The notes: generated from the letters alone by a model not told the origin. Positions 1-9,244 are shown, counted from the first letter of the stretch. The stretch is DNA of 64,000 bases from Mesorhizobium sp. WSM4311 (GCF_002295115.1 NZ_NSFV01000004.1:248001-312000), one strand, 5' to 3'. Made by a program: numbers and translations.

Positions 1-1
1 T

Positions 2-682
2 TCAAGGAGCATGCGCGAGGAGATGCGCGCGGCGCGCCACGGCCTTTCCGGACGCATCCGCATTGCCGCCATCCCGACCGCACTCGCCATGGTGGCGCGG
101 CTGACGACGCCGTTTCGCGAAAAGCACCCGGGCGTCACCTTTTCGGTGCTGTCGCGCACCTCGATCGAAGTCTTGTCGCTGCTCGGCAATTTCGACATCG
201 ACGCCGGTATCACCTATCTCGACAATGAGCCGCTCGGGCGGGTAACCAGCGTGCCGCTGTATGACGAGCGCTATCAGCTGATCACGGCGGTCGGAAACCC
301 CTATTTTGACCGCGACAAAGTGACATGGGCCGAGATCAGCCGGTTGCCGCTGTGCCTGCTGACGCCGGACATGCAGAACCGCCGCATCATCGACCAGCAT
401 CTGGCCGAGGCCGGCGTGGAGGTACGGCCGACGCTTGAATCCAATTCGATGATCGTGCTGTTCTCGCACATCCACACCGGCAAATGGTCGTCGGTCATGC
501 CGCTCAACCTTGCGGAAACATTCGGCTTTTCAGAGCCGATCCGGGCCATTCCGATCGTCGAGCCCGACGCCAGCCACACGGTCGGCCTGGTGGCCGCGCC
601 GCGTGAGCCGCACACGCCGCTGGTGCAGGCGCTGCTGGACGAGGCAATGGCGCTGGCAGACGATTTCCGCGCCCATCACTAG
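2..682 (+). CDS. LysR-family transcriptional regulator, 3' part (formate dehydrogenase operon regulator candidate)
   Basis: Only the C-terminal part is present: the frame is open from the window edge, so the N-terminal winged helix-turn-helix lies outside. What remains is a LysR substrate-binding domain, starting near the GRIRIAAIPTA strand and running through two alpha/beta lobes (EVLSLLGNFDIDAGITYL; a C-terminal VGLVAAPREPHTP strand). It is encoded in the same direction as the formate dehydrogenase genes and ends 134 bp before fdsG. A LysR gene next to fds genes is a recurring arrangement, so control of this operon by formate or a related small acid is the likely role. That assignment rests on context; the ligand cannot be read from the sequence. 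The ATG at base 11 is internal and is not proposed as the true start. Confidence 0.85.
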   Translation, partial: SRSMREEMRAARHGLSGRIRIAAIPTALAMVARLTTPFREKHPGVTFSVLSRTSIEVLSLLGNFDIDAGITYLDNEPLGRVTSVPLYDERYQLITAVGNPYFDRDKVTWAEISRLPLCLLTPDMQNRRIIDQHLAEAGVEVRPTLESNSMIVLFSHIHTGKWSSVMPLNLAETFGFSEPIRAIPIVEPDASHTVGLVAAPREPHTPLVQALLDEAMALADDFRAHH

Positions 683-705
683 GGTAGAGAATGGCGGCTG
701 AGCGT

Positions 706-730
706 GCTTGATAGAAGATTTCTATCAAGC
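706..730. promoter_or_regulatory. 11-bp perfect inverted repeat, candidate LysR operator upstream of fdsG
   Basis: Arms GCTTGATAGAA (706-716) and TTCTATCAAGC (720-730) are perfectly complementary and separated by 3 bases. The centre fits the LysR T-N11-A rule and contains ATAG-N7-CTAT. It lies 86 bp upstream of the fdsG start, in the only substantial gap between the LysR gene and the operon. There is no U-run after it, so a terminator role is unlikely. Binding by the adjacent LysR protein is inference. Confidence 0.65.
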
Positions 731-816
731 GACGGATCAGCTTTATTGATTTCGCTGGTTTCCTCTGTTTTTGTAACGACTTAGCGCTAGAGCGCACCGA
801 CCAGGGAGGGCGCTGC

Positions 817-1296
817 ATGACGATGCAGCCTGCAAGTACCGAGATCGCATCGCGCACGGCGGCGATTATCGAAGACATGAAGGGCCTCGAAGGCCCATTG
901 CTGCCGATCCTGCACGAGATCCAGGAAGAATTCGGCCATGTGCCGCAGGCGGCCCTGCCTGTTATCGCCGATGGGCTCAATCTCTCCAGGGCCGAGGTGC
1001 ACGGCGTCGTCACCTTCTACCATGATTTCCGTGCCCGGCCGGCCGGGCGGCATGTCCTCAAGCTGTGCCAGGCGGAAGCCTGCCAGTCGATGGGCTCGGA
1101 TTCCGTCGCCGCCAAGATCAAACAGTTGCTGGGCATCGGTTTCCACGAGACCACAAGCGACGGATCGGTTACACTCGAGCCGGTCTATTGCCTCGGGCTT
1201 TGCGCCTGTTCGCCGTCGGCGATGCTCGACGGCGAGGTGATCGGGCGGCTCGATGACGAGAAGATCGACGAGATCCTTGCCGAGGTGCGCTCATGA
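817..1296 (+). CDS. fdsG: NAD-dependent formate dehydrogenase, gamma subunit (NuoE-like)
   Basis: This is the 159-residue [2Fe-2S] subunit of the soluble molybdenum formate dehydrogenase FdsABG. It passes electrons from the catalytic subunit towards FMN and NAD. It has the thioredoxin-like NuoE fold with ligand cysteines visible as Cys84 and Cys89 (LCQAEAC) and Cys125 and Cys129 (CLGLC). The start is supported by GGGAGGG seven bases before the ATG. The stop overlaps the fdsB start in an ATGA, so the two are translationally coupled. It is the first gene of the fdsGBACD operon. Confidence 0.95.
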   Translation: MTMQPASTEIASRTAAIIEDMKGLEGPLLPILHEIQEEFGHVPQAALPVIADGLNLSRAEVHGVVTFYHDFRARPAGRHVLKLCQAEACQSMGSDSVAAKIKQLLGIGFHETTSDGSVTLEPVYCLGLCACSPSAMLDGEVIGRLDDEKIDEILAEVRS

Positions 1297-2849
1297 TCCC
1301 CCGCATCTACATTCCCGGCGATTCCGGCGCGTTGGCGCTCGGCGCCGAGAAGGTCGCCATGGCTGTTCGCGCGGAACTCGCCGAGCGTGGCATCGAGGCC
1401 AAGATCGTCCGCAACGGCTCGCGCGGCGCTTATTTCCTCGAGCCGATGGTCGAAGTGGCGACCGCCAGCGGCCGCGTCGCCTACGGACCGGTCAAGCCTT
1501 CCGACGTCAGGAGCCTGTTCGACAGCGGCTTCCTCACCGGTGGCCACCACAAGCGCTGGCTCGGCGCGCCCGACAAGATCCCGTTCCTGGCCAAGCAGAC
1601 CCGGCTGACCTTTGCCCGCTGCGGCATCAACGACCCGCTGTCGCTCGACGCCTACAAATCGCTTGGTGGGCTCAAGGGTTTGCAGAACGCCGTGGCCATG
1701 GCGCCGGCCGACATCGTCAAGCAGGTTACCGACTCAGGCCTGCGTGGCCGTGGCGGCGCCGGCTTCCCGACCGGCATCAAGTGGAAGACGGTGCTGGATA
1801 CGACATCCGAGCGCAAATACATCGTCTGCAACGCCGACGAGGGCGACAGCGCGACTTTCGCCGACCGCATGATCATGGAGGGCGACCCCTTCGTGCTGAT
1901 CGAGGGCATGACGATCGCCGGCATCGCCACCGGAGCGACCAAGGGCTTCGTCTATATCCGCTCGGAATATCCGCATGCGGTGGCGACAATGAACAAGGCC
2001 GTCGAAATCGCCCGCAAGGCCGGCGTGCTCGGCGTCAACGTACTGGGTTCGCCCAACGCCTTCGACATGGAAATCCGCGTCGGCGCCGGCGCCTATGTCT
2101 GCGGCGAGGAAACCTCGCTGTTGAACAGCCTGGAAGGCAAGCGCGGCGTGGTGCGCGCCAAGCCGCCGCTGCCGGCCATCCAGGGCCTGTTCGGCAAGCC
2201 GACGGTGATCAACAACGTCATCAGCCTGGCCTCGGTGCCGATCATCATGGACAAGGGCGCGGCCTTCTACAAGGATTTCGGCATGGGCCGCTCGCGCGGC
2301 ACCATCCCTATCCAGATCGCCGGCAATGTCAGGAATGGCGGCCTGTTCGAGACCGCCTTCGGCCTTACGCTCGGCGAGATCGTCGATGACATCGGCGGCG
2401 GCACGGCCACTGGCCGTCCGGTGAAGGCAGTACAGGTCGGCGGCCCGCTCGGTGCTTATTTCCCGCGCGCCCTGTTCGACACGCCGTTCGACTATGAGGA
2501 ATTCGCCAAGCGCGACGGGCTGATCGGCCATGCCGGCATCACCGTGTTCGACGACACGGCCGACATGCTGAAGCAGGCGCGCTTCGCGATGGAGTTCTGC
2601 GCCATCGAAAGCTGCGGCAAGTGCACGCCCTGTCGCATCGGCTCGACGCGCGGCATCGAGACCATCGACAGGCTTGCCGCCGGGATCGAGCCGGAAAAGA
2701 ATCTCGCTTTGGTCACCGACCTCTGCAACACGATGAAGTTCGGTTCGCTGTGCGCGCTGGGCGGCTTCACGCCTTACCCGGTGATGAGTTCGATCACGCA
2801 TTTCCCCGAAGATTTCAAGCCCGCGCCAGCGCGCGTGGCTGCTGAGTAG
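1293..2849 (+). CDS. fdsB: NAD-dependent formate dehydrogenase, beta subunit (NuoF-like)
   Basis: This 518-residue diaphorase subunit carries FMN, the NAD site and a [4Fe-4S] cluster. An N-terminal thioredoxin-like segment (about 1-120) precedes the NuoF core. The glycine-rich FMN/NAD motif GRGGAGFPTG begins near residue 151. GEETSLLNSLEGKRG follows, and the cluster motif CGKCTPC supplies Cys441, Cys444 and Cys447 with a fourth ligand at Cys487. It begins inside the fdsG stop codon (ATGA) and is followed 10 bp later by fdsA. Together with FdsG it forms the NAD-reducing module, homologous to NuoEF of complex I. Confidence 0.96.
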   Translation: MIPRIYIPGDSGALALGAEKVAMAVRAELAERGIEAKIVRNGSRGAYFLEPMVEVATASGRVAYGPVKPSDVRSLFDSGFLTGGHHKRWLGAPDKIPFLAKQTRLTFARCGINDPLSLDAYKSLGGLKGLQNAVAMAPADIVKQVTDSGLRGRGGAGFPTGIKWKTVLDTTSERKYIVCNADEGDSATFADRMIMEGDPFVLIEGMTIAGIATGATKGFVYIRSEYPHAVATMNKAVEIARKAGVLGVNVLGSPNAFDMEIRVGAGAYVCGEETSLLNSLEGKRGVVRAKPPLPAIQGLFGKPTVINNVISLASVPIIMDKGAAFYKDFGMGRSRGTIPIQIAGNVRNGGLFETAFGLTLGEIVDDIGGGTATGRPVKAVQVGGPLGAYFPRALFDTPFDYEEFAKRDGLIGHAGITVFDDTADMLKQARFAMEFCAIESCGKCTPCRIGSTRGIETIDRLAAGIEPEKNLALVTDLCNTMKFGSLCALGGFTPYPVMSSITHFPEDFKPAPARVAAE

Positions 2850-2859
2850 GAGCTGGCAG

Positions 2860-5772
2860 ATGAACATCAAGGCCGACTTCCCATCGCTCGTCGAAGAGAT
2901 CGACTACGGAACCCCGGAATCGCGGGCGCAAAAGCAGGTCACGCTGAGCGTCGACGGCCGCAGCATCACGGTGCCGGAAGGCACCTCGATCATGCGCGCC
3001 GCTATGGAAGGCGGCGTCGAGATCCCGAAGCTCTGTGCCACCGACATGCTGGACTCATTCGGCTCGTGCCGTGTCTGCCTGGTCGAGATCGAAGGGCGCG
3101 GCGGCACGCCGGCGTCCTGCACGACGCCGGTTGGCGAAGGCATGGTGGTGCGCACGCAGTCCGACCGGCTCGACGCCATCCGCCGCGGCGTCATGGAGCT
3201 TTACGTCTCCGACCATCCGACCGGCTGGAACGAGAAGGCCGGCACCGGCGCCAGCGAATTCGACACAGTGGCGAAGTCGGTCGGTCTGACCGAGAACCGC
3301 TACGGCGTCGAGGGCCGCAACCACGTCAAGCAGGAAGACGGCGTGGCGCCCGGCCATGGCTCGCTGGCGGTCGACTACATCGCCCGCGACGAATCCAATC
3401 CTTATTTCACCTATGATCCGGCGCAGTGCATCGTCTGCTCGCGCTGCGTGCGGGCGTGCGAGGAAGTGCAGGGCACCTTCGCGCTGACCATCGAGGGCCG
3501 CGGTTTCGAATCGCGCATGGTCGCCGGCATGCATGAGGATTTCATCGCTTCCGAATGCGTGTCATGCGGAGCCTGCGTGCAGGCCTGCCCGACCGACGCG
3601 CTGCGCGAGAAGACGGTGCTCGAGAAGGGCATGCCGGAACGCTCGGCCGTTACCACCTGCGCCTATTGCGGCGTCGGCTGCTCGTTCAAGGCCGAGGTGA
3701 AGGACGACGAAGTCATCCGCATGATGCCCTACAAGGACGGCAAGGCGAACCACGGCCACAGCTGCGTCAAGGGCCGCTTCGCCTATGGCTACGCCACCCA
3801 CAAGGACCGCATCCTGTCGCCGATGATCCGCGAGAAGATCTCCGATCCGTGGCGCGAAGTGAGCTGGGAAGAGGCGATCGCCCACACCGCCAAGGAATTC
3901 CGCCGGATCCAGTATCAATACGGCCGCACCTCGATCGGCGGCATCACCTCCTCGCGCTGCACGAACGAGGAGACCTATCTCGTGCAGAAGCTGGTGCGGC
4001 AGGGTTTCCGCAACAACAATGTCGACACCTGCGCCCGCGTCTGCCATTCGCCGACCGGCTACGGGCTCGGCCAGACCTACGGCACCTCGGCCGGCACGCA
4101 GGATTTCGACTCGGTCGAATTCACCGACGTCGCCGTCATCATCGGCGCCAATCCGGTTTCCGCCCATCCGGTGTTCGCCTCGCGTCTCAAGAAGCGGCTG
4201 CGCCAGGGCGCCAAGCTGATCGTGCTCGATCCGCGCCGCACCGAGATGGTCAAGTCGGCGCATATCGAGGCCGACTATCACCTGCCGCTGAAGCCCGGCA
4301 CCAACGTGGCGGTGCTGACGTCACTGGCGCATGTCATCGTTACCGAAGGGCTTTTCGACGAAGCCTTCATCCGCGAACGCTGCGACTGGACGGAGTTCCA
4401 GGACTGGGCCTCCTTCGTCGCCTTGCCGGAGAACAGCCCTGAAATCGTCGGCAAGCTTTCCGGAGTCGACCCGGAACTGATCCGGGGTGCCGCGCGGCTC
4501 TACGCCAAGGGCGGCAATGGCGCGATCTATTACGGCCTCGGCGTCACCGAGCACAGCCAGGGCTCGACCACGGTGATGGCGATCGCCAACCTCGCCATGG
4601 CCACCGGCAATATCGGCCGCCCGGGCGTCGGCGTGAATCCGCTGCGTGGCCAGAACAATGTGCAGGGCTCGTGCGACATGGGCTCCTTCCCGCACGAACT
4701 GCCCGGCTATCGCCACATCTCCGGCGAAGCCGTGCGCGATATCTATGAAAGCCTTTGGGGCGTGAAGCTGGACGACGAACCCGGCCTGCGCATTCCCAAC
4801 ATGCTGGACGCCGCCGTCGACGGCTCCTTCAAGGGCATCTACATCCAGGGCGAGGACATCTTGCAGTCCGATCCCGACACCAAGCATGTCGCGGGCGGTC
4901 TCGCGGCCATGGAGTGCGTGGTCGTGCACGATCTCTTCCTCAACGAGACGGCGAATTACGCGCATGTCTTCCTGCCGGGCTCGACCTTCCTGGAAAAGGA
5001 CGGCACCTTCACCAATGCCGAGCGGCGCATCAACATGGTGCGCAAGGTGCTGGAACCGAAGGCGCGCTATGCCGACTGGGAGGCGACGCAGGAGCTTGCC
5101 CGCGCGATCGGGCTCGACTGGAACTACACGCATCCCTCGCAGATCATGGACGAGATCGCCCAGACGACGCCGAGCTTCGCCAATGTCTCCTTCGAGCTGC
5201 TCGACCGGGTCGGATCGGTGCAATGGCCGTGCAACGAGAAGGCCCCGCTCGGAACGCCGATCATGCACATAGACGGCTTCGTGCGCGGCAAGGGCAAGTT
5301 CATCCGCACCGAATATGTGGCGACGGACGAGAGGACCGGGCCGCGCTTCCCGCTGCTTTTGACCACTGGCCGCATCCTCAGCCAGTACAATGTCGGCGCG
5401 CAGACGCGGCGCACCGACAACGTCATGTGGCACTCGGAAGACCGGCTGGAGATCCATCCGCACGATGCCGAGAACCGCGGCCTGCGCGATGGCGACTGGG
5501 TGCGGCTGACCAGCCGCTCCGGCGAGACGACGCTGCGGGCGCTGATCACGGACCGTGTGTCGCCTGGCGTGGTCTACACCACCTTCCACCATCCGGACAC
5601 GCAGGCCAACGTCATCACCACCGACTTCTCGGACTGGGCGACCAACTGTCCGGAGTACAAGGTGACGGCGGTGCAGGTCGGCGCCTCGAACGGCCCGTCG
5701 GATTGGCAACGCGAGTATGACGAGCAGGCCAGGAACAGCCGCCGCATCGCCTCGCTGCAGGCGGCGGAGTAG
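2860..5772 (+). CDS. fdsA: NAD-dependent formate dehydrogenase, catalytic alpha subunit
   Basis: This 970-residue catalytic subunit oxidises formate to CO2 at a bis-molybdopterin guanine dinucleotide centre. A plant-type [2Fe-2S] domain comes first (cysteines in LCATDML and GSCRVC), then a His/Cys-rich NuoG-like region, two ferredoxin-like [4Fe-4S] motifs (CIVCSRCVRACE and CVSCGACVQACP), and the molybdopterin core with its own [4Fe-4S] motif (CAYCGVGC). The active-site residue is cysteine, Cys395 in ARVCHSPT, not selenocysteine. A C-terminal molybdopterin dinucleotide-binding domain starts near FPLLLTTGR. AGGAG lies upstream of the ATG. The gene sits between the NuoEF-like subunits and the sulfurtransferase needed to activate it. 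Confidence 0.97.
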   Translation: MNIKADFPSLVEEIDYGTPESRAQKQVTLSVDGRSITVPEGTSIMRAAMEGGVEIPKLCATDMLDSFGSCRVCLVEIEGRGGTPASCTTPVGEGMVVRTQSDRLDAIRRGVMELYVSDHPTGWNEKAGTGASEFDTVAKSVGLTENRYGVEGRNHVKQEDGVAPGHGSLAVDYIARDESNPYFTYDPAQCIVCSRCVRACEEVQGTFALTIEGRGFESRMVAGMHEDFIASECVSCGACVQACPTDALREKTVLEKGMPERSAVTTCAYCGVGCSFKAEVKDDEVIRMMPYKDGKANHGHSCVKGRFAYGYATHKDRILSPMIREKISDPWREVSWEEAIAHTAKEFRRIQYQYGRTSIGGITSSRCTNEETYLVQKLVRQGFRNNNVDTCARVCHSPTGYGLGQTYGTSAGTQDFDSVEFTDVAVIIGANPVSAHPVFASRLKKRLRQGAKLIVLDPRRTEMVKSAHIEADYHLPLKPGTNVAVLTSLAHVIVTEGLFDEAFIRERCDWTEFQDWASFVALPENSPEIVGKLSGVDPELIRGAARLYAKGGNGAIYYGLGVTEHSQGSTTVMAIANLAMATGNIGRPGVGVNPLRGQNNVQGSCDMGSFPHELPGYRHISGEAVRDIYESLWGVKLDDEPGLRIPNMLDAAVDGSFKGIYIQGEDILQSDPDTKHVAGGLAAMECVVVHDLFLNETANYAHVFLPGSTFLEKDGTFTNAERRINMVRKVLEPKARYADWEATQELARAIGLDWNYTHPSQIMDEIAQTTPSFANVSFELLDRVGSVQWPCNEKAPLGTPIMHIDGFVRGKGKFIRTEYVATDERTGPRFPLLLTTGRILSQYNVGAQTRRTDNVMWHSEDRLEIHPHDAENRGLRDGDWVRLTSRSGETTLRALITDRVSPGVVYTTFHHPDTQANVITTDFSDWATNCPEYKVTAVQVGASNGPSDWQREYDEQARNSRRIASLQAAE

Positions 5773-5774
5773 CC

Positions 5775-6605
5775 GTGGCCGCGCGCCGCAAAGCCACGAC
5801 CGAGATATCGCGCCTGGCGCACCGCGCCAGCAGTACGACTGTTGCCAACCGCATGGTGCCGGAGGAGACGCCGGTGGCGTTTTCCTTTGCCGGAACCACG
5901 CATGCGGTGATGATGGCGAGCCCTGCCGACTTCGAGGATTTCGCGCTCGGCTTCTCGCTGACGGAAGGCATCATTGCCGACCCGCAAGAGATCGAGGCGA
6001 TCGAAGTCGAGGATCATGGCGCCGGCATCGATATCCAGATCCGGCTCAAGGATCAGGCCAATACACGCTTCGAGGCGCGGCGGCGCAGGCTTGCCGGGCC
6101 GGTTGGCTGCGGGCTGTGCGGCATTGAGTCCATCGAGGAAGCGATGCGGTCCGTCGACGCCGTTGGTGCGTCAAAACTTACGCTTGATGCCGACGACATC
6201 GTCCGCTCCGTCAAGCTTTTGTCGAAGGTGCAGCCGCTGCATCAGGAAACCGGAGCCGTACATGCCGCCGGCTTCTATATTCCTGGCAAGGGCGTCGTCA
6301 TGGCGCGCGAGGATGTCGGCCGCCACAATGCGCTGGACAAGCTCGCAGGCGCGTTGGCCAAAGCCGGCATCGACGGCGCCTCGGGAGCCGTTGTGGTGAC
6401 GTCGCGCGTGTCCGTCGAAATGGTGCAGAAGACGGCGGCGGTCGGCTCGGCCTTCATCATCGCCGTCTCGGCGCCGACCGCGCTTGCCATCCGCACGGCC
6501 GATGAGGCCGGCATGACGCTGGTGGCGCTGGTGCGCGGCGAGGATTTCGATGTTTTCACCCACCCCGACCGGGTGGTTTTGGGAGTTGCCCAGCATGTCG
6601 CATGA
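5775..6605 (+). CDS. fdhD: Formate dehydrogenase accessory sulfurtransferase FdhD/FdsC
   Basis: FdhD-family proteins transfer sulfur to the molybdenum cofactor before its insertion into formate dehydrogenase; in fds operons this gene is called fdsC. The 276-residue protein has the family core, with the redox pair CGLC (Cys112 and Cys115) and the conserved REDVGRHNALDK and VTSRVSVEMVQK motifs. The proposed start is a GTG two bases after the fdsA stop. The end overlaps fdsD by 11 bp. Its position inside the operon makes dedication to FdsA very likely. Confidence 0.95.
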   Translation: MAARRKATTEISRLAHRASSTTVANRMVPEETPVAFSFAGTTHAVMMASPADFEDFALGFSLTEGIIADPQEIEAIEVEDHGAGIDIQIRLKDQANTRFEARRRRLAGPVGCGLCGIESIEEAMRSVDAVGASKLTLDADDIVRSVKLLSKVQPLHQETGAVHAAGFYIPGKGVVMAREDVGRHNALDKLAGALAKAGIDGASGAVVVTSRVSVEMVQKTAAVGSAFIIAVSAPTALAIRTADEAGMTLVALVRGEDFDVFTHPDRVVLGVAQHVA

Positions 6606-6903
6606 CGAAGACCACATCACGAGCACCAGCGAAAAGCTGGTGCGCATGGCCAACCAGATCGCGGCCTTCTTCCATTCCAAGTCGCGCGAGGAAGGTGTTG
6701 CCGGCGTCGCCGAGCACATCAACAAATTCTGGGAACCGAGGATGCGGCGGCAGTTCTTCGAACTGCTGGACAGCGGCGAAGGCTTCGACGAACTCGTCGT
6801 GGCGGCATCGGCCAGGATCAAGCGGCCGATCACGCCAGCCGAGGCCGATCTCAAGCTCGGGCTCAAACCCTTCCCGGCCGACGCCGCCGCGTCGCAAAAG
6901 TAG
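6595..6903 (+). CDS. fdsD: Formate dehydrogenase delta subunit
   Basis: This small FdsD-family protein (102 residues) is required for an active enzyme, probably in assembly; its exact role is less certain than that of the other subunits. The family pattern is visible: KLVRMANQIAAFF near the N-terminus, then VAEHINKFWEPRMRRQF and a tail beginning RIKRPITP. The ATG at 6595 is chosen because MSHDEDH matches the usual beginning; a longer in-frame start at 6550 would only add residues inside fdhD. It overlaps fdhD by 11 bp and closes the operon. The next gene starts 116 bp downstream. Confidence 0.92.
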   Translation: MSHDEDHITSTSEKLVRMANQIAAFFHSKSREEGVAGVAEHINKFWEPRMRRQFFELLDSGEGFDELVVAASARIKRPITPAEADLKLGLKPFPADAAASQK

Positions 6904-7019
6904 CCGCAAGCCGGCTGCGCGAGCCTATAATCATTTCCACTAAGGTTTGAGCTGCCGCTATCGACGCGGCTCTGCTATGGTTACCGATCAGAAATCGTCA
7001 GGCCGGGCGGAAGAAACTC

Positions 7020-8573
7020 GTGAGGCCGATCGAGACCCGATATGCCCTCAGTGGCGAGGCGCGGATCGCCTATCAGGTGGTCGGCCAGGGCTCGCTTGAT
7101 CTTGTCTTCGTTCCGGGCTTCATTTCCAATCTCGACCTGCATTGGGAAGACGAGGGCTATACAAGGCTCCTGAGGCGGCTTTCGGCATTCTCGCGGCTGA
7201 TCCTGTTCGACAAGCGCGGCACCGGTCTTTCCGACCGTGTCGATGTCCATCACTTGCCCAGCCTCGAAACCCGCATGGACGATGTGCGCGCGGTGATGGA
7301 CGCAACCGGCAGCGGCCGCGCGGCGCTACTTGGCGCCTCGGAAGGCGCACCAATGGCGATGCTGTTCGCCGCCACCTATCCGGAACGGACGCGGGCGCTG
7401 GCGCTCTATGGCGGCTATGCGCATTTCCACAAATGGGTGATATCGCCCGAACGCCTCGGCGCCTTCATCGAGACGACGGAAACGTCATGGGGCACGGGTG
7501 CCACCTTGCCCAGCTTCGCGCCGGGCCGGGTCGACGACCCGCATTTCACCCGGTGGTGGGCGCGCTTCGAGCGCTTGTCGGCAAGCCCGACCGCAGCGGC
7601 AGCACTTGCCCGCATGAATGCCGGGATCGACGTGCGGGACATCCTCGGCGCGATCAACGCGCCGACACTGCTGATCCATCGCCGCAACGATGTTCGCGTC
7701 GATCCCGAAGCCAGCCGCTTCCTGGCAAAGAATATCCCGAATGCGCGGCTGGTCGAGATCGCCGGGCGCGACCATCCGATCTGGACCGGCGACGTCGACC
7801 GCGTCGCCGACCTGATCGAGGAATTTCTGACCGGCCAGCCGGCGGTGGCCGACACCGAGCGCGTGCTTGCCGCATTGCTAGTGACGCGCATCTACGACAC
7901 GGCCAAGCTTGGCGATCGCATGTGGCACGAGCGCAGTCAGCGCTTTCAGGAGAGCTGGCGGCTGCTGGTCGGGCGTCATGGCGGACGCGCGACGGGTACG
8001 CATGGTGAATTGATGATTTCGCGCTTCGACGGGCCGGCGCGCGCCATACGCTGCGCGGCGGCGTTGCGCGAGGCGGCGCAGCAGATCGGCGTGGCGAGCG
8101 CGCAAGGGGTCCATGTCGGCGAGATCGAAGCGCGCGGCCCGCCGGTCGGACTGACGGCACGCGTGACCATGCAATTGGCGAACCATGCCGGGCGTGGCGA
8201 GATTCTGGCCTCCCGGCTGGTTGCCGACCTGGCGGTGGGATCCGGCCTGCATTTCGTCGACGCCGGCCGTGTCAGCCTCGGCGAACTCGACGAGCCATTG
8301 CCGGTGATGCATGCGACGTCGGAGCAGCATCTGGAACCGGCCTGCCGCTCGAAATCCAAGCCGGCTGAACCCGCCGTGTTGACGGCACGGGAAAGCGAGG
8401 TGGTGAACCTGATCGCCGATGGCAAAAGCAATGCGGCGATCGCTGGCGAGCTCAGGCTGAGCGAGCACACGGTCAAGCGTCACGTCGCCAACATTCTGCT
8501 CAAGCTCGACCTGCCATCGCGTGCGGCGGCGGCGGCATTCTCCGCCAGGCACGCTGGCCCGGACGGGCCATGA
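7020..8573 (+). CDS. Alpha/beta hydrolase - degenerate nucleotide cyclase - LuxR fusion regulator
   Basis: This 517-residue protein has three parts. Residues 1-270 are an alpha/beta hydrolase with nucleophile elbow GASEG (Ser107) and a GRDHPIW histidine. Residues about 280-430 align with class III adenylate cyclase domains (RFDGPARAIRCAAALREA, GVHVGEIEARG). However, the first metal aspartate position reads LLVTRIYDT instead of the usual FTDIVGST, AGDG is replaced by THGE, and the late catalytic arginine is absent, so cyclase activity is unlikely. Residues about 453-517 are a LuxR helix-turn-helix (TARESEVVNLIADGKSNAAIA). The start is a GTG. I infer a cytoplasmic one-component regulator that may sense an ester or lactone through the hydrolase fold. 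The small genes immediately downstream are candidate targets. Confidence 0.85.
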   Translation: MRPIETRYALSGEARIAYQVVGQGSLDLVFVPGFISNLDLHWEDEGYTRLLRRLSAFSRLILFDKRGTGLSDRVDVHHLPSLETRMDDVRAVMDATGSGRAALLGASEGAPMAMLFAATYPERTRALALYGGYAHFHKWVISPERLGAFIETTETSWGTGATLPSFAPGRVDDPHFTRWWARFERLSASPTAAAALARMNAGIDVRDILGAINAPTLLIHRRNDVRVDPEASRFLAKNIPNARLVEIAGRDHPIWTGDVDRVADLIEEFLTGQPAVADTERVLAALLVTRIYDTAKLGDRMWHERSQRFQESWRLLVGRHGGRATGTHGELMISRFDGPARAIRCAAALREAAQQIGVASAQGVHVGEIEARGPPVGLTARVTMQLANHAGRGEILASRLVADLAVGSGLHFVDAGRVSLGELDEPLPVMHATSEQHLEPACRSKSKPAEPAVLTARESEVVNLIADGKSNAAIAGELRLSEHTVKRHVANILLKLDLPSRAAAAAFSARHAGPDGP

Positions 8574-8681
8574 CAGCCATGGCGCTTTCGGGCGAAGCGG
8601 GCACGCCGATCCAAGCGCTATCAATTCCCCCATGCAGGCCAGGCGGATATCGCCGGGAAGGCACTGCGAACGGAGGATGAA

Positions 8682-9161
8682 ATGCTCGAGTCAAAACTGA
8701 ACGTCAGATCATTTGTGATCGCGGCAGGCATTGGCGCGCTGTTCACGATCACTCCCGCAAAGGCCGAGGATGCATCGGCGACAGCCGCCTACAAGGACAT
8801 CCAGGCGACGCTCGGCTCGGTGCCGGACATGTTCAAGACACTGCCTGACGTGGCGGTCGCCGGCGCCTGGGCCGAAATCAAGGGCGTGCAGCTCAATCCC
8901 AAGACCGCGCTCGATGGCAAGACCAAGGAACTGATAGGTCTTGCGGTGGCCGCGCAGATACCTTGCCAGTACTGCATCTATTTCCATACCGAGGCCGCCA
9001 AGCTCAACGGCGCGAGCGACGAGGAGATCAAGGAGACGATCGCGATGGCGGCGATCGTGCGCCATTGGTCGACGATGCTCAATGGAAGCCAGGTCGATCT
9101 CGCCACTTTCAAGAAGCAGACCGACGACGTCTTCGCGGCCGTCAAGGCGAAGTCGCAGTGA
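8682..9161 (+). CDS. Exported AhpD-like carboxymuconolactone decarboxylase family protein
   Basis: This 159-residue protein has a signal-peptide-like N-terminus (VRSFVIAAGIGALF, then AKAED at about 25-30) and a CMD/AhpD domain. The redox motif is Cys95-x-x-Cys98 followed by His102 (PCQYCIYFH), the arrangement of AhpD-type alkylhydroperoxidase proteins. GGAGG stands five bases before the ATG. It follows the fusion regulator by 108 bp and leads a run of three small genes. A peroxide-detoxifying or decarboxylase role is possible; the substrate is unknown. An export signal is unusual for this mostly cytoplasmic family. Confidence 0.8.
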   Translation: MLESKLNVRSFVIAAGIGALFTITPAKAEDASATAAYKDIQATLGSVPDMFKTLPDVAVAGAWAEIKGVQLNPKTALDGKTKELIGLAVAAQIPCQYCIYFHTEAAKLNGASDEEIKETIAMAAIVRHWSTMLNGSQVDLATFKKQTDDVFAAVKAKSQ

Positions 9162-9244
9162 GAACCCCTGCCTGGCGGCGAGCGCCGGGCAGCCCCCTAC
9201 TGAATATCACCCGCCCGCGTGAAGACGGGCATATGGAGGATAAG

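Noticed and set aside
4321..5709. 462-codon open frame opposite fdsA
   Set aside because: Antisense to the conserved molybdopterin domain, without family motifs; the same kind of artefact occurs opposite ydcW, ydcT, maeB, ilvD and others.
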